DNA from: Burkholderia sp. lig30
Lineage (GTDB): Bacteria > Pseudomonadota > Gammaproteobacteria > Burkholderiales > Burkholderiaceae
Direction of reading: 5' to 3'
Length of the DNA stretch: 64,000 nucleotides
Assembly: GCF_000687455.2 (NCBI RefSeq)
Contig: NZ_JGVW01000096.1
Coordinates: 1 to 64,000 of the forward strand
In this document: piece after piece, positions 24,138 through 37,531 of the stretch
How positions within the stretch are numbered: position 1 is the stretch's first letter
Layout: every line of letters begins with the position of its first letter
Program-made: the position numbers and the translations under genes
The notes under the pieces: generated by a model
Database searches by the model: none
What the model saw: the letters and a program-made list of their open reading frames with translations, nothing else
What the model was told of the DNA's origin: nothing

Positions 24138-25325
24138 TCAACGGGCCGCGGTGTGTCGGCGCGCGCCGTACTTCAGGCGCGTGAGCTGCTCTGCCTCGTT
24201 CTCGAGCAGGCGCGCGGCGTCGCGGATCGCGGCGTCGAGCGTGATCGGCCCGGGCGCGGGCGAGAAGCAGCCTGAAAAGTGTTCGGACAGGCGCGGCAGC
24301 GCGGCGGGGTCGACGGCGCCCGACAGCAGCGACGCCGGCACGCCTGCCGCCTGCGCGTGCCGGCACGCGACGAACGGTGCCTTGCCATGCAGCGTCTGCA
24401 GGTCGGAACGGCCTTCGCCGGTAATGAGCCAGTCGGCGCCGTCGAGCGCGCCGTCGAGCCCGATTTCGCGCGCGACGACTTCCGCGCCGGCCTCGAAGCG
24501 CGCGCCGAGCATGTGCAGCGCGAAGCCGAGCCCGCCCGCCGCGCCGGCGCCGGGCAGGTCGCGGCCGCGGCCTGCGGAAGCCCCGGCGGGACGCCGGTCG
24601 AGCGCGGCTTCGAGCAGCGCGGCGAAGTGGCCGAGCGCAGCATCGAGCGGGCCGACCTGTTCGGGCGCGACGCCCTTTTGGGGGCCGAACACCGCGGTGG
24701 CGCCGTGCGCGCCGGTCAACGGGTTGTCGACGTCGGACATCGCAATGAACTCTGCCTCCGCGACGCGCGGATCGAGCCCGGTCGCATCGATCGACGCGAT
24801 CGCGGCCAGCCGCGCGGGAACCGGTTCGACCGGCTGGCCGGCGGCGTCGGCGCAGCGCAGCCCGAGCGCGGCGAGGAGCCCCGCGCCCGCGTCGTTGGTG
24901 CTGCTGCCGCCGAGCGCAACGAAAAACCGGCGCACGCCGTCGTCGAGCAGCATGCGGATCGCCTCGCCGATGCCGCGCGTGCTGCGTGCGTCGACCGGTA
25001 CGCGCATGCCGGCCGGATCGGTGATGCCGACGATTTCCGCCGTCTCGACGACCGCGGTGCGTGCGTCGAGCAGGCCGACCGCGGCGTTGCGTGCCGCCAG
25101 CGCCGCGCCAACCACCGTCAGCGTGCGCCGCGTGCCGCCGTTCGCGAGCATCGCGTCGAGCGTGCCCTCGCCGCCGTCCGCCATCGGGCGGCAACGCACC
25201 TGCGCATCCGGCCGCGCGCGGCGGATGCCCGCGGCGATCGCGTCCGCGACTGCGGCCGCGGACAGCGAGCCCTTGAACGAATCGGGCGCGACGACAACGA
25301 CGGGCGCAGGCGGGTGGTGCGGCAT
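24138..25325 (-). CDS. glycerate kinase (GarK/GlxK type)
   Basis: A 395-residue glycerate kinase of the GarK family, which phosphorylates D-glycerate using ATP. Signatures are VVVAPDSFKGSLSAAAVADAIAAG, PMADGGEGTLDAM, VALGGSSTNDAGAGLLAALG and GEGRSDLQTLHGKAPFV. Length is close to the usual 380. The start at 25325 follows GGAGACGCC; 21 more codons are open upstream. The neighbouring MarR regulator may control it. Confidence 0.87.
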   Translation of the reverse strand: MPHHPPAPVVVVAPDSFKGSLSAAAVADAIAAGIRRARPDAQVRCRPMADGGEGTLDAMLANGGTRRTLTVVGAALAARNAAVGLLDARTAVVETAEIVGITDPAGMRVPVDARSTRGIGEAIRMLLDDGVRRFFVALGGSSTNDAGAGLLAALGLRCADAAGQPVEPVPARLAAIASIDATGLDPRVAEAEFIAMSDVDNPLTGAHGATAVFGPQKGVAPEQVGPLDAALGHFAALLEAALDRRPAGASAGRGRDLPGAGAAGGLGFALHMLGARFEAGAEVVAREIGLDGALDGADWLITGEGRSDLQTLHGKAPFVACRHAQAAGVPASLLSGAVDPAALPRLSEHFSGCFSPAPGPITLDAAIRDAARLLENEAEQLTRLKYGARRHTAAR

Positions 25326-25700
25326 GGCGTCTCCGGGGAGCGATGGCGGGTCTGACGAATCGCCGCCGGCGGCGCCGGCGCGATCCACAGCAGCTTATCA
25401 GGATGGCGCGCGCGGATGGATGCGCGGCGCGGCGTCGCGCGATCGGCCGCCGCGCGGCGGCGGTTTGGCGCGCGCGCCCGGCAATCTCGCGGCACGGGCA
25501 GCGGTGCGGGGAAAATTGTTTGCTAGAATAGTCGATTCTTCCGGCCAAAGCCGTGCATAGAGCTACCTGCGCGAGCCGCTTGCTTGTCCATCCGGCGACT
25601 GCACGGATGGCGCGGCGCCCCGGCGCGGCGTATCACGCCGCCAGGCAGGCACGGCAAGGAAAACCCGATTCGCTCGAATAATTTTAGGACGATTGAAGCC

Positions 25701-27047
25701 ATGGCTAACGTTGTTGAAAACCTCGGCAAGCTTGAACGCCGCGTGACGATTTCCCTGCCGAAGGAAGCGGTGCAGAAGGAAATCGACGCCCGTATCCAGA
25801 AACTCGCGAAGAACGTGCGCATGCCGGGTTTCCGCCCGGGCAAGGTGCCGCTCAAGATGGTGGCGCAGCAGTATTCGGGTCAGGTCGAAGCGGAAGTGCT
25901 GAGCGACAAGATCGGCCAGGAGTTCTTCACGATCAGCCGCGCGGAGAACCTGCGCGTCGCGGGCCAGCCGAGCTTCGAGCCGAAGCAGGAGCAGGCGGAA
26001 GACGCATACGCGTTCGACGCGACCTTCGAGGTCTACCCGGAAGTGACGATCGGCGATCTGGCGACGGCTGAAGTCGAGCGCTCGACGACGACGATCGGCG
26101 ACGCCGAGATCGACCGCACGCTCGACATCCTGCGCAAGCAGCGCGTGCACTTCCACGCACGCGGCGAAAGCGGCGAGCACGGCGACGGCGGCGCGGACAC
26201 GGCCGCTCAGAACGGCGACCGCGTGACGGTCGACTTCGTCGGCAAGCTGGACGGCGTCGCGTTCCAGGGCGGCACCGCGGAGGATTTCCCGTTCGTGCTC
26301 GGCGAAGGCCGCATGCTGGCGGAATTCGAAACGGCAGCGCTCGGCCTGAAGGCTGGCGAGTCGCGCGAGTTCGACCTGAAGTTCCCGGACGACTATCACG
26401 GCAAGGACGTCGCCGGCAAGACGGCGCAGTTCACGGTCACGATGAAGAAGATCGAATGGCCGCACATGCCGGAAATCAATGCCGACTTCGCAAAGTCGCT
26501 CGGCATCGAGGACGGCGATCTCGCCAAGATGCGCAACGAGATCAAGGACAACCTCGAGCGTGAAGCGAAGCGCCGCACGCAGTCGATCGTGAAGAACCAG
26601 GTGATGGACGCGCTCCTGAAGATCTCCGAACTCGACGTGCCGAAGGCGCTGATCGAGCAGGATCAGCAGCGCCTCGTCGAAATGGCGCGTCAGGACCTCG
26701 CGCAGCGCGGCGTGCCGAACGCGAAGGATGCGCCGATCCCGGCCGAGATGTTCACCGAGCAGGCCGAGCGCCGCGTGAAGCTGGGCCTCGTGCTGGCCGA
26801 GCTGGTGAAGGCCAACGGCCTCGAGGCGAAGGCAGAGCAGATCCGCGCGGAAGTCGACGAATTCGCGAAGAGCTACGAAGACCCGAAGGAAGTGGTCCGC
26901 TGGTATTATTCCAACCAGCAGCGCCTCGCCGAGATGGAAGCGTTCGTCGTTGAGAGCAACGTCGTCGATTTCGTGCTGGGCAAGGCGAAGGTGACGGATA
27001 AGGAAGTGAGCTTCGAGGCACTGGCAGGCGCAACGGCGCAAGCGTAA
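25701..27047 (+). CDS. tig: trigger factor (ribosome-associated chaperone and prolyl isomerase)
   Basis: A 448-residue trigger factor. The N-terminal ribosome-binding loop GFRPGKVP is intact, followed by the FKBP-type prolyl isomerase domain ([21 protein letters not shown]) at about 170-250 and the C-terminal chaperone arms. It binds nascent chains at the ribosomal exit tunnel. ATG 25701 gives the conserved N-terminus [20 protein letters not shown]. It begins the tig-clpP-clpX-lon gene block. Confidence 0.96.
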   Translation: MANVVENLGKLERRVTISLPKEAVQKEIDARIQKLAKNVRMPGFRPGKVPLKMVAQQYSGQVEAEVLSDKIGQEFFTISRAENLRVAGQPSFEPKQEQAEDAYAFDATFEVYPEVTIGDLATAEVERSTTTIGDAEIDRTLDILRKQRVHFHARGESGEHGDGGADTAAQNGDRVTVDFVGKLDGVAFQGGTAEDFPFVLGEGRMLAEFETAALGLKAGESREFDLKFPDDYHGKDVAGKTAQFTVTMKKIEWPHMPEINADFAKSLGIEDGDLAKMRNEIKDNLEREAKRRTQSIVKNQVMDALLKISELDVPKALIEQDQQRLVEMARQDLAQRGVPNAKDAPIPAEMFTEQAERRVKLGLVLAELVKANGLEAKAEQIRAEVDEFAKSYEDPKEVVRWYYSNQQRLAEMEAFVVESNVVDFVLGKAKVTDKEVSFEALAGATAQA

Positions 27048-27187
27048 GTGTCGCTCTAGCGGCGTGCCGGCTGTCGGAGCGACGGCCCGCACGCCGTTTT
27101 TACGTCAGGCGCACGGTTGCCATTAATATGGCGATTGAGCGGGCGGCTTCCCTCCGTTCAATTTTCATTTCGAACAAGGCTCATTGA

Positions 27188-27841
27188 ATGATCACTCGCG
27201 CTGAATTGCTTGACACGCTCGCATCGAACGCGCCGCGGGACTTCGAGGCGCAAGCGCTGGGGCTGGTTCCGATCGTCGTCGAAACGAGCGGTCGCGGCGA
27301 ACGTTCGTACGACATTTACTCGCGCCTTCTGAAGGAGCGCGTGGTGTTCATGGTCGGCGAGGTCAACGACCAGACCGCCAATCTCGTGGTCGCGCAGCTG
27401 CTGTTCCTCGAGAGCGAGAATCCCGACAAGGACATCAACCTCTACATCAACAGCCCGGGCGGCTCGGTGTCGGCCGGCATGGCGATCTACGACACGATGC
27501 AGTTCATCAAGCCGGACGTGTCGACGCTGTGCATGGGGCTCGCCGCCAGCATGGGCGCGTTCCTGCTCGCGTCCGGCGCGAAGGGCAAGCGCTATGCGCT
27601 GCCGAACGCGCGGGTGATGATCCACCAGCCGCTCGGCGGCGCGCGCGGCCAGGCTTCCGATATCGAGATCCAGGCCCGCGAGATCCTCTACCTGAAGGAG
27701 CGGCTCAACCAGCTGCTCGCGCATCACACCGGCCAGGACGTCGAGCGCATCGCGCGCGACACCGATCGTGATAACTTCATGTCGAGCGATGACGCGAAGG
27801 CGTACGGGCTGATCGACCAGGTCGTGCAAAAGCGTCCGTAA
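27188..27841 (+). CDS. clpP: ATP-dependent Clp protease proteolytic subunit
   Basis: A 217-residue ClpP serine protease that forms the two-heptamer degradation chamber used with ClpX and ClpA. The catalytic triad is visible: Ser in [12 protein letters not shown], His in [14 protein letters not shown] and Asp in [11 protein letters not shown] short N-terminal propeptide region is present. It is 140 bp after tig and 155 bp before clpX, both on the same strand. Confidence 0.97.
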   Translation: MITRAELLDTLASNAPRDFEAQALGLVPIVVETSGRGERSYDIYSRLLKERVVFMVGEVNDQTANLVVAQLLFLESENPDKDINLYINSPGGSVSAGMAIYDTMQFIKPDVSTLCMGLAASMGAFLLASGAKGKRYALPNARVMIHQPLGGARGQASDIEIQAREILYLKERLNQLLAHHTGQDVERIARDTDRDNFMSSDDAKAYGLIDQVVQKRP

Positions 27842-27996
27842 GCTTAGTGGGGTGCCGCCCCCGTCAAGGGCCGCACCCGCTACGCCCCGAGCATCTGCGG
27901 CAAGCACATCCAGCCGGCTCCGGTGGCGCCCCGACTCGTGGGGCGCGGAGCAAACGGCGTATCATGTAATTTACGTGTCCGGAGGCTCATACATTC

Positions 27997-29268
<1,272 letters not shown>

Positions 29269-29290
29269 CCGGCTTTACGATGTCCCGAGC

Positions 29291-29327
29291 AAAAAAGCCG
29301 TTCATGGAACCGTGAACGGCTTTTTTT
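29291..29327. terminator. bidirectional terminator after clpX
   Basis: A 14-bp stem (AAAAAAGCCGTTCA and complement, 8-base loop) with flanking A and T runs, 22 bases after the clpX stop codon. Confidence 0.9.
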
Positions 29328-29402
29328 CGTTTATCTTGTGGGTAACTCTGACTCGACACGCAGCGGCTACTTTCTTACCGAATATTTCCCACGCGCTGAA
29401 GG

Positions 29403-29429
29403 CTTGCAATCCGACGTTCAGGCCTCAAT
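29403..29429 (+). promoter_or_regulatory. possible sigma-32-like promoter of lon
   Basis: CTTGCAA (29403-29409), 13-bp spacer and CCTCAAT (29423-29429) approximate the heat-shock pattern CTTGAAA-N12-16-CCCCAT. The position, 36 bp before the lon start, is suitable. Both boxes have mismatches. Confidence 0.35.
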
Positions 29430-29464
29430 TACCGAACAATTGATTCCACTCATGGGGAAATGAA

Positions 29465-31888
29465 ATGTCAGGCACCCAACTTCTCCCGCCGGAACGCATC
29501 ACGCTCCCGCTGCTGCCGCTGCGGGATGTCGTCGTTTTCCCGCACATGGTGATTCCGCTCTTCGTGGGCCGGCCGAAATCGATCAAGGCCCTCGAAGCGG
29601 CGATGGAAGGCGGCAAGCACATCATGCTGGTCGCCCAGAAAACCGCGTCCAAGGACGAGCCGACCGAAAAGGACATGTACGAGGTCGGCTGCGTCGCCAA
29701 CATCCTGCAGATGCTGAAGCTGCCGGACGGCACCGTGAAGGTGCTGGTCGAGGGCCTGCAGCGCGCGAAGGCGCTGACGATCGAGGAACAGGAGACCCAG
29801 TTCTCCTGCGAGGTGATGCCGCTCGAGCCCGACCACGCGGACAGCGCGGAGACGGAAGCGCTGCGCCGCGCGATCGTGTCGCAGTTCGACCAGTACGTGA
29901 AGCTGAACAAGAAGATCCCGCCGGAGATCCTCACGTCGCTGTCGGGCATCGACGAGGCCGGCCGGCTCGCGGACACCATCGCCGCGCACCTGCCGCTCAA
30001 GCTCGACCAGAAGCAGCACATCCTGGAGATGTTCCCGGTCGTCGAGCGCCTCGAGCACCTGCTCGCGCAGCTCGAAGCCGAGATCGACATCCTTCAGGTG
30101 GAAAAGCGCATCCGCGGGCGCGTGAAGCGCCAGATGGAGAAGAGCCAGCGCGAGTACTACCTGAACGAACAGGTCAAGGCGATCCAGAAGGAACTGGGCG
30201 AGGGCGAGGAAGGCGCGGATCTCGAGGAACTCGAGAAGCGCATCAACGCCGCGCGCATGCCGAAGGAAGCGAAGAAGAAGGCCGATGCCGAGCTGAAGAA
30301 GCTCAAGCTGATGTCGCCGATGTCGGCGGAAGCCACCGTCGTGCGCAACTACATCGACACGCTGATCGGCTTGCCGTGGCGCAAGAAGAGCAAGGTCAAC
30401 AACGACCTGTCGAACGCCGAGCAGGTGCTCGACGAGGATCACTTCGGCCTCGAAAAGGTCAAGGAACGCATTCTCGAGTATCTCGCGGTGCAGCAGCGCG
30501 TGGACAAGGTCAAGGCGCCGATCCTGTGCCTCGTCGGGCCTCCGGGCGTCGGCAAGACCTCGCTCGGCCAGTCGATCGCGCGCGCGACGAACCGCAAGTT
30601 CGTCCGCATGGCGCTCGGCGGCGTGCGTGACGAAGCCGAGATCCGCGGCCACCGCCGGACCTACATCGGCTCGATGCCGGGCAAGATCCTGCAGAGCCTC
30701 ACGAAGGTCGGCGTGCGCAATCCGCTCTTCCTGCTCGACGAAGTCGACAAGATGGGCATGGATTTCCGCGGCGATCCGTCGTCGGCGCTGCTCGAGGTGC
30801 TCGATCCGGAACAGAACCACACGTTCGCCGATCACTACATCGAGGTCGATTTCGACCTGTCGGACGTGATGTTCGTCGCGACGTCGAACTCGCTGAACAT
30901 CCCGCCGCCGTTGCTCGACCGGATGGAGGTGATCCGCCTGTCGGGTTACACCGAGGACGAGAAGGTCAGCATCGCGCAGCGCTACCTGCTGCCGAAGCAG
31001 AAGAAGAACAACGGCCTGAAGGAAGGCGAGATCGAGGTCGCCGAGCAGGCGATCCGCGACATCATCCGCTACTACACGCGCGAAGCCGGTGTGCGTTCGC
31101 TCGAGCGCGAAGTGTCGAAGATCTGCCGCAAGGTCGTGAAGATGCTGCTGCTCAAGAAGGCGTCGGGCGCGGTCAAGGTCGACGGCGACAACCTCGATAC
31201 GTTCCTTGGCGTGCGCAAGTACGACTTCGGCCTCGCGGCGAAGGAAAACCAGGTCGGTCAGGTGACGGGCCTCGCGTGGACCGAGGTCGGCGGCGATCTG
31301 CTGACGATCGAAGCCGCGGTGATGCCGGGCAAGGGCAACGTGATCCGCACCGGCTCGCTCGGCGACGTGATGAAGGAGTCGGTCGAGGCTGCGCGCTCGG
31401 TCGTGCGTTCGCGTTCGCGCCGTCTCGGCGTGAAGGACGAGGCGTTCGAGAAGCAGGACATCCACATCCACGTGCCGGAAGGCGCGACGCCGAAGGACGG
31501 TCCGTCCGCCGGCATCGCGATGACGACCGCGCTGGTGTCGGTGTTGACGGGCATCCCGGTGCGCGCCGACGTCGCGATGACGGGCGAAATCACGCTGCGC
31601 GGCGAAGTCTTGCCGATCGGCGGCCTGAAGGAGAAGCTGCTGGCCGCGCACCGTGGCGGCATCAAGCTCGTGCTGATTCCGGAAGAGAACTTGAAGGATC
31701 TCGCGGACATTCCGGACAACGTGAAGAATGCGATCGAAATCGTGCCGGTCCGCTGGATCGACAAGGTGCTCGAACTCGCGCTCGAGCGTGTGCCGGCCCC
31801 GCTGCCGCCGGAAGAGGAAGCCAAGGCGGCGGCTCCGGTCGCCGAAGCGGCGAAGGATGCCGGCTCGACGGAAGTGGTCAAGCACTGA
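29465..31888 (+). CDS. lon: ATP-dependent protease La (Lon)
   Basis: An 807-residue LonA protease that degrades misfolded and regulatory proteins. The N-terminal substrate-binding domain ([23 protein letters not shown]) and coiled coil precede the AAA+ module (Walker [10 protein letters not shown]). The protease domain carries the Ser-Lys dyad: Ser in [11 protein letters not shown] and Lys in [17 protein letters not shown]. The C-terminal tail is Ala/Glu-rich. It has its own promoter region after the clpX terminator and ends at a strong terminator. Confidence 0.97.
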   Translation: MSGTQLLPPERITLPLLPLRDVVVFPHMVIPLFVGRPKSIKALEAAMEGGKHIMLVAQKTASKDEPTEKDMYEVGCVANILQMLKLPDGTVKVLVEGLQRAKALTIEEQETQFSCEVMPLEPDHADSAETEALRRAIVSQFDQYVKLNKKIPPEILTSLSGIDEAGRLADTIAAHLPLKLDQKQHILEMFPVVERLEHLLAQLEAEIDILQVEKRIRGRVKRQMEKSQREYYLNEQVKAIQKELGEGEEGADLEELEKRINAARMPKEAKKKADAELKKLKLMSPMSAEATVVRNYIDTLIGLPWRKKSKVNNDLSNAEQVLDEDHFGLEKVKERILEYLAVQQRVDKVKAPILCLVGPPGVGKTSLGQSIARATNRKFVRMALGGVRDEAEIRGHRRTYIGSMPGKILQSLTKVGVRNPLFLLDEVDKMGMDFRGDPSSALLEVLDPEQNHTFADHYIEVDFDLSDVMFVATSNSLNIPPPLLDRMEVIRLSGYTEDEKVSIAQRYLLPKQKKNNGLKEGEIEVAEQAIRDIIRYYTREAGVRSLEREVSKICRKVVKMLLLKKASGAVKVDGDNLDTFLGVRKYDFGLAAKENQVGQVTGLAWTEVGGDLLTIEAAVMPGKGNVIRTGSLGDVMKESVEAARSVVRSRSRRLGVKDEAFEKQDIHIHVPEGATPKDGPSAGIAMTTALVSVLTGIPVRADVAMTGEITLRGEVLPIGGLKEKLLAAHRGGIKLVLIPEENLKDLADIPDNVKNAIEIVPVRWIDKVLELALERVPAPLPPEEEAKAAAPVAEAAKDAGSTEVVKH

Positions 31889-31921
31889 GGCTGCCAGCGT
31901 CCGTGTTCACGGTCGTTGAAG

Positions 31922-31950
31922 AACCCGCGGCATGTCCGCGGGTTTTTTTT
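31922..31950 (+). terminator. terminator of lon
   Basis: A 9-bp stem (AACCCGCGG and complement, loop CATGT) followed by eight T, 33 bases after the lon stop codon. Confidence 0.9.
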
Positions 31951-32043
31951 CGTCCGTGCGCGGCGCGCCGCACGTCGTGGCGTGCGGGTTGCGGCTGCGT
32001 CGTCGTCATCGGATCGGTGCCGTAAAAATTTCGCGTTTCAGGC

Positions 32044-32073
32044 TTGGCAAAACGCTCGAAGATGACTTAAACT
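32044..32073 (+). promoter_or_regulatory. promoter of the tRNA-Val/tRNA-Asp unit
   Basis: TTGGCA (32044-32049), 18-bp spacer, TAAACT (32068-32073), then a GC-rich discriminator (AGCGGGC) as found in stringently controlled stable-RNA promoters. It lies 60 bp before the first tRNA. Confidence 0.5.
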
Positions 32074-32132
32074 AGCGGGCTCGCTGGTTGTTGATGCGGA
32101 TACGTGAAACAGCCAGAACATGAGTCCGGAAC

Positions 32133-32208
32133 GGGTGCTTAGCTCAGTTGGTAGAGCGGCGCCCTTACAAGGCGTAGGTCGGGAGTTCGAGCCTCTCAGC
32201 ACCCACCA
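32133..32208 (+). tRNA. tRNA-Val (anticodon TAC)
   Basis: A 76-nt cloverleaf with acceptor stem GGGTGCT/AGCACCC, D loop AGCTCAGTTGGTAGAGC, anticodon loop CTTACAA, T loop TTCGAGC and encoded CCA. Confidence 0.96.
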
Positions 32209-32231
32209 GTTTCGTGATTCAGCAAGACCAA

Positions 32232-32308
32232 GGAGCGGTAGTTCAGTCGGTTAGAATACCGGCCTGTCACGCCGGGGGTCGCGGGTTCGAGTCCCGTCCG
32301 CTCCGCCA
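32232..32308 (+). tRNA. tRNA-Asp (anticodon GTC)
   Basis: A 77-nt cloverleaf with acceptor stem GGAGCGG/CCGCTCC, D arm TAGTTCAGTCGGTTAGAATA, anticodon loop CTGTCAC, T loop TTCGAGT and encoded GCCA. It is 23 bp after tRNA-Val and probably processed from the same transcript. Confidence 0.96.
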
Positions 32309-32314
32309 AACATT

Positions 32315-32343
32315 AAATGCCCGCCTCGTGCGGGCATTTTTGT
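32315..32343 (+). terminator. terminator of the tRNA unit
   Basis: A 10-bp stem (AAATGCCCGC and complement, loop CTCGT) followed by a T-rich tail, 6 bases after tRNA-Asp. Confidence 0.87.
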
Positions 32344-32490
32344 TTTCGATCGCTGGCACACCATCCGCGGTCTGCGGGCGTCGGCCAGCTCCGTCCGCAT
32401 TGAGATCGTTCTGAAAGCGGAAGGCCGGTTCGCCTTTTTTCCTGTCCGCTGTTGTAATATCGGACGTTTTGTCCAATACACCCATCACGC

Positions 32491-34425
32491 ATGCTCGATT
32501 TCTTCCGTAATCACCAGCGCCTGATGATGGCTCTCCTGATCCTGATCGTGTTGCCGGGGTTGGGGATCGTCGGGATTCAGGGTTTCCGCGGCTTTTTCGA
32601 CGAGAGCGCGAACGTCGCGGCGATCAACGGGCACAAGATCACGCGGGTCGAGTTCGACGGCGCGTTCCGCGAGCAGATCGACCGCGCGCGGCAGATGCTC
32701 GGCGCGCAGTTCGACATGAAGGCGTTCGACACGCCGCAGCACCGCAAGGAAGTCCTCGACGGCCTGATCCAGCAGCGCGTGCTCGCCGACGAAACGCAGC
32801 GCCTTCATCTGACCGCGTCCGACAGCGCCGTGCGCGACGCGCTGCTCGGCGATCCGGTGATCGGTTCGCTGAAGAAGCCGGATGGTTCGATCGACGTCGA
32901 GCGCTATTCGCAGCTGCTCGCGATGCAGGGCATGACGCCCGAGCAATACCAGGAGCGCGTGCGCTACAGCCTCGCGCTGCAGCAGATTCCGTCCAGCATC
33001 GTGTCGAGCGCCTTCACGCCGAAGAGTCTCGCGCAGCATCTGTCGGAGCTTGCCGCGCAGCAGCGTGAAGTGCAGGAGCTGGTGCTGAAGACGGGCGATT
33101 ACGCGTCGAAGGTCCACCCGACCGACGCGCAGCTCACCGCGTATTACGACGCGCACAAGCAGAGCTTCGCGACGCCCGAGACGGCGACGATCCAGTACCT
33201 CGTGTATTCGCCGGCCGCGGCTACCGCCAGCGCGCAGCCGACCGATGCGGACATCAGGAAGTACTACGACGACAACCCGACCCATTACCGCACCGACGCG
33301 CAAGTGCGCGTGAGCCACATCTTCATCGCGGCGGCGAGCGATGCGAGCGCGGCCGACAAGGCGGCGGCGAAGGCGAAGGCCGAGCAGCTGCTGGCCGAGG
33401 TGAACGCGCATCCGGACCAGTTCGCGAAAATCGCCGAGAAAAGCTCGCAGGACGCGCCGTCGGCGGCGAAGGGCGGCGACCTCGGCTTCATCACGCGCGG
33501 CTCGACGGCGGGCGGCCAGGCGTTCGACGACGCGGCATTCGCGCTCAAGCAGGGTGCCGTGAGCGGCGTCGTGCGGTCGGATCTCGGCTTCCACATCCTG
33601 AAGGCGACCGACGTGAAGCCCGCTGCGGTCAAGCCGTTCGCGGAAGTGAAGGATGCGATCGCGGCGGACCTGAAGCAGCAGTACGCGGCGAAGGCATTCT
33701 CGGACAACAGCGAGGGCTTCTCGTCGATCGTGTATGAGAAGGCGAAGAGCCTGCAGCCGGCGGCGGACAAGTACAAGCTGACGATCCAGACGGCGACGGT
33801 CACGCCCGCGGCGAATCACGCGTTGCCGCCGGACAGCCCGCTCAACAACGCGAAGTTCCTCGCGGCCGTGTTCGCGAGCGACTCGGCGAAGAACCGCAAC
33901 AACACGCAGGCGATCGACATCGGCAACAACACGCTGATCGCGGCGCGCGTGGCCGACTACAAGCCGGCCGCCGTGCCGGCGCTCGACGCGGTGAAGGATG
34001 CGGTGCGCCAGCAGGTGATCGCCGAGCAGGCGGCGGAGCTGGCGAAGAAGGACGGTGCGGCGAAGCTGGCCGAGCTGCAGAAGTCGAAGTCGACGGTCGG
34101 CTTCGGGCCTGCGGGCACGATCTCGCGCGCGCAGTCGCATGGCGTGCCGCCGGTCGCGATGAGCGCGATCTACAAGGTCGACGCGAAGACGCTGCCGGCC
34201 TACGTCGGCGTCGATCTCGGCGCGGGCGGCTACGCGATCTATCGCGTGAACGCGGTGATCCCCGGTTCGGCGGTCGATCCGCAGCAACTCGCGGCCGCCC
34301 AGCAGCAGATGGCGCAGGTGGACGCGCAGAGCGAAGGCGAGGCCTATCTCGCCGCGCTGCGCGCCCGCTCGAAAGTGAAGCTGTTCGGCTCGACGGCCGA
34401 CGCGTCGCAAGACGGCGCGAACTGA
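32491..34425 (+). CDS. ppiD: periplasmic folding chaperone PpiD (SurA-type peptidyl-prolyl isomerase)
   Basis: A 644-residue membrane-anchored chaperone. A single N-terminal transmembrane helix (LMMALLILIVLPGLGIVGIQG) holds a large periplasmic part. The SurA-like N domain (NVAAINGHKITRVEFDGAFREQ) surrounds one parvulin rotamase domain (VRVSHIFIAAASD ... KGGDLGFITRG ... VSGVVRSDLGFHILKATDVK). It helps proteins emerging from the Sec translocon to fold. It follows lon, as in many proteobacteria, but hupB, usually between them, is absent and two tRNA genes occupy the gap. The window's second parvulin (44978-45757) is soluble. Confidence 0.93.
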   Translation: MLDFFRNHQRLMMALLILIVLPGLGIVGIQGFRGFFDESANVAAINGHKITRVEFDGAFREQIDRARQMLGAQFDMKAFDTPQHRKEVLDGLIQQRVLADETQRLHLTASDSAVRDALLGDPVIGSLKKPDGSIDVERYSQLLAMQGMTPEQYQERVRYSLALQQIPSSIVSSAFTPKSLAQHLSELAAQQREVQELVLKTGDYASKVHPTDAQLTAYYDAHKQSFATPETATIQYLVYSPAAATASAQPTDADIRKYYDDNPTHYRTDAQVRVSHIFIAAASDASAADKAAAKAKAEQLLAEVNAHPDQFAKIAEKSSQDAPSAAKGGDLGFITRGSTAGGQAFDDAAFALKQGAVSGVVRSDLGFHILKATDVKPAAVKPFAEVKDAIAADLKQQYAAKAFSDNSEGFSSIVYEKAKSLQPAADKYKLTIQTATVTPAANHALPPDSPLNNAKFLAAVFASDSAKNRNNTQAIDIGNNTLIAARVADYKPAAVPALDAVKDAVRQQVIAEQAAELAKKDGAAKLAELQKSKSTVGFGPAGTISRAQSHGVPPVAMSAIYKVDAKTLPAYVGVDLGAGGYAIYRVNAVIPGSAVDPQQLAAAQQQMAQVDAQSEGEAYLAALRARSKVKLFGSTADASQDGAN

Positions 34426-34446
34426 GCGCCCGGTCTTCGTGCCAGC

Positions 34447-34478
34447 AAAAGCCCCGCCTTCGAGCGGGGCTTTTGCTT
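34447..34478. terminator. bidirectional terminator between ppiD and arylesterase gene
   Basis: An 11-bp stem (AAAAGCCCCGC and complement, 6-base loop), with A and T runs on both sides, between two convergent genes. Confidence 0.88.
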
Positions 34479-34499
34479 TGAAGCGGGCCGACGGCGCGG

Positions 34500-35162
34500 T
34501 CAGCCGCGCGGCTTGCCGAGCAGCGGCCTGAGCGACGGCCAGACGTTGTCGAGCAGCACGCGTTGCGCCTGCTGCGTCGGATGGATCTGGTCGGCCTGGA
34601 ACATGTCCGGCCTGTTCTCGATGCCGGCGAGGAGGAACGGCACGAGCGGCACGCGGAGATCCTTCGACAGCCGCGTATAGATGCCGTGGAACCTCTGCGT
34701 GTAGTCCATGCCGTAGTTCGGCGGAACGTACATGCCGACCAGCACGACCTTCGCGTGAGCACGCTGCGCGTCGCCGACGATCTCGCGCAGATTGCGCTCA
34801 GTGATCGCCAGCGGCACGCCGCGCAACGCATCGTTGGCGCCGAGCTCGACGACGATGACGGCCGGTTTCAGCCGCTGCAGCACCGCAGGCAGGCGGGCGA
34901 GCCCGCCGCTCGTGGTGTCGCCGCTGACGCTCGCGTTGGCGACGCTATAATCGATCCGCTCGGCCGCGAGCCGCTGGCGCAACAGTGTCACCCACCCAGT
35001 GTCGCGCGGCAGGCCGTATTCGGCCGACAGGCTGTCGCCCAGCACGACGATCACGGGCGCCTCTGGCGGTGTCGCGCCGATGGCGAGCCCGCTCGCCGCG
35101 GCGAGCGCGCCGCCCAGCAGTGCGATCGCCGTGCGTCTTTTCCTGCGGAATGTCGTGTCCAT
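34500..35162 (-). CDS. tesA: GDSL-type arylesterase/thioesterase I, exported
   Basis: A 220-residue SGNH-hydrolase. The N-terminus has a signal peptide (RRKRRTAIALLGGALAAASGLAIGA). Blocks I, III and V of the family are clear: VVLGDSLSAEYGL (Ser), VVVELGANDAL (Asn) and QADQIHPTQQAQ (Asp, His). Such enzymes hydrolyse short acyl esters and thioesters in the periplasm. It is divergent from the YbbA-type ATPase gene, and the two ATG codons share two bases, as explained in the findings. The divergent tesA-ybbA arrangement is also seen in E. coli. Confidence 0.88.
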   Translation of the reverse strand: MDTTFRRKRRTAIALLGGALAAASGLAIGATPPEAPVIVVLGDSLSAEYGLPRDTGWVTLLRQRLAAERIDYSVANASVSGDTTSGGLARLPAVLQRLKPAVIVVELGANDALRGVPLAITERNLREIVGDAQRAHAKVVLVGMYVPPNYGMDYTQRFHGIYTRLSKDLRVPLVPFLLAGIENRPDMFQADQIHPTQQAQRVLLDNVWPSLRPLLGKPRG

Positions 35163-35874
35163 GCTCAAGATTACCGATCCGATCATCGAAGTGCGAGACG
35201 TATGCAAGCGTGTCGCGGACGCGACGGGCGAACTGACGATCCTCGACGGCATCGACCTCACCGTGCGGCCCGGCAGCAGCCTCGCGATCGTCGGTGCGTC
35301 CGGCTCGGGCAAATCGACGCTGCTCGGCCTGCTTGCGGGGTTGGACAGCGCGACGAGCGGCTCGGTTCGGCTGCTCGGCCACCCGCTCGGCGAACTCGGC
35401 GAGGACGCGCGGGCTGCGCTGCGCAACGGCGCGGTCGGCTTCGTGTTCCAGTCGTTCCAGTTGATGCCGCATCTGACCGCGCTCGAAAACGTGATGCTGC
35501 CGCTCGAACTGCAGGGCGGCGTCGGCGCTCGCGAGGCCGCCGGACGCGCCCGCGCGCTGCTCGCGCAGGTCGGGCTCGGCGCACGCACCGGGCATTATCC
35601 GAAGCTGCTGTCGGGCGGCGAGCAGCAGCGCGTCGCGCTGGCGCGCGCGTTCGTCACGCATCCCGCGGTCCTGTTTGCCGACGAGCCGACGGGCAGCCTC
35701 GACGCGGCGACCGGTCACGCGATCATCGACCTGATGTTCGAGCTCAATCGTACGCAGGGTTCCACGCTGGTGCTGGTCACGCACGACCCGGAGCTGGCGC
35801 GCCGCTGCGAGACGACGGTGACGCTCGAGGCGGGGCGGATCGTGGCGCCGCGCGCATCGCGGCGCGGCGCCTGA
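35161..35874 (+). CDS. ybbA: YbbA-type ABC transporter ATP-binding protein
   Basis: A 237-residue ATPase of the LolD/MacB-like group. Walker A is GASGSGKST, the Q loop [24 protein letters not shown], the signature [15 protein letters not shown] and Walker [13 protein letters not shown], followed by the switch His in LVTHD. The usual permease partner YbbP is not encoded next; the convergent gene downstream is pgi. The partner may be elsewhere. ATG 35161 overlaps the start codon of the divergent tesA gene. Confidence 0.87.
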   Translation: MLKITDPIIEVRDVCKRVADATGELTILDGIDLTVRPGSSLAIVGASGSGKSTLLGLLAGLDSATSGSVRLLGHPLGELGEDARAALRNGAVGFVFQSFQLMPHLTALENVMLPLELQGGVGAREAAGRARALLAQVGLGARTGHYPKLLSGGEQQRVALARAFVTHPAVLFADEPTGSLDAATGHAIIDLMFELNRTQGSTLVLVTHDPELARRCETTVTLEAGRIVAPRASRRGA

Positions 35875-35908
35875 CGATCCGGCCGCGTACCGGCCAACCC
35901 GGCGCGGG

Positions 35909-37531
<1,623 letters not shown>

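Noticed and set aside
29468-31885. An open frame exactly antisense to lon
   Set aside because: It arises from codon bias opposite a complete Lon protease; no start signal or family motif.
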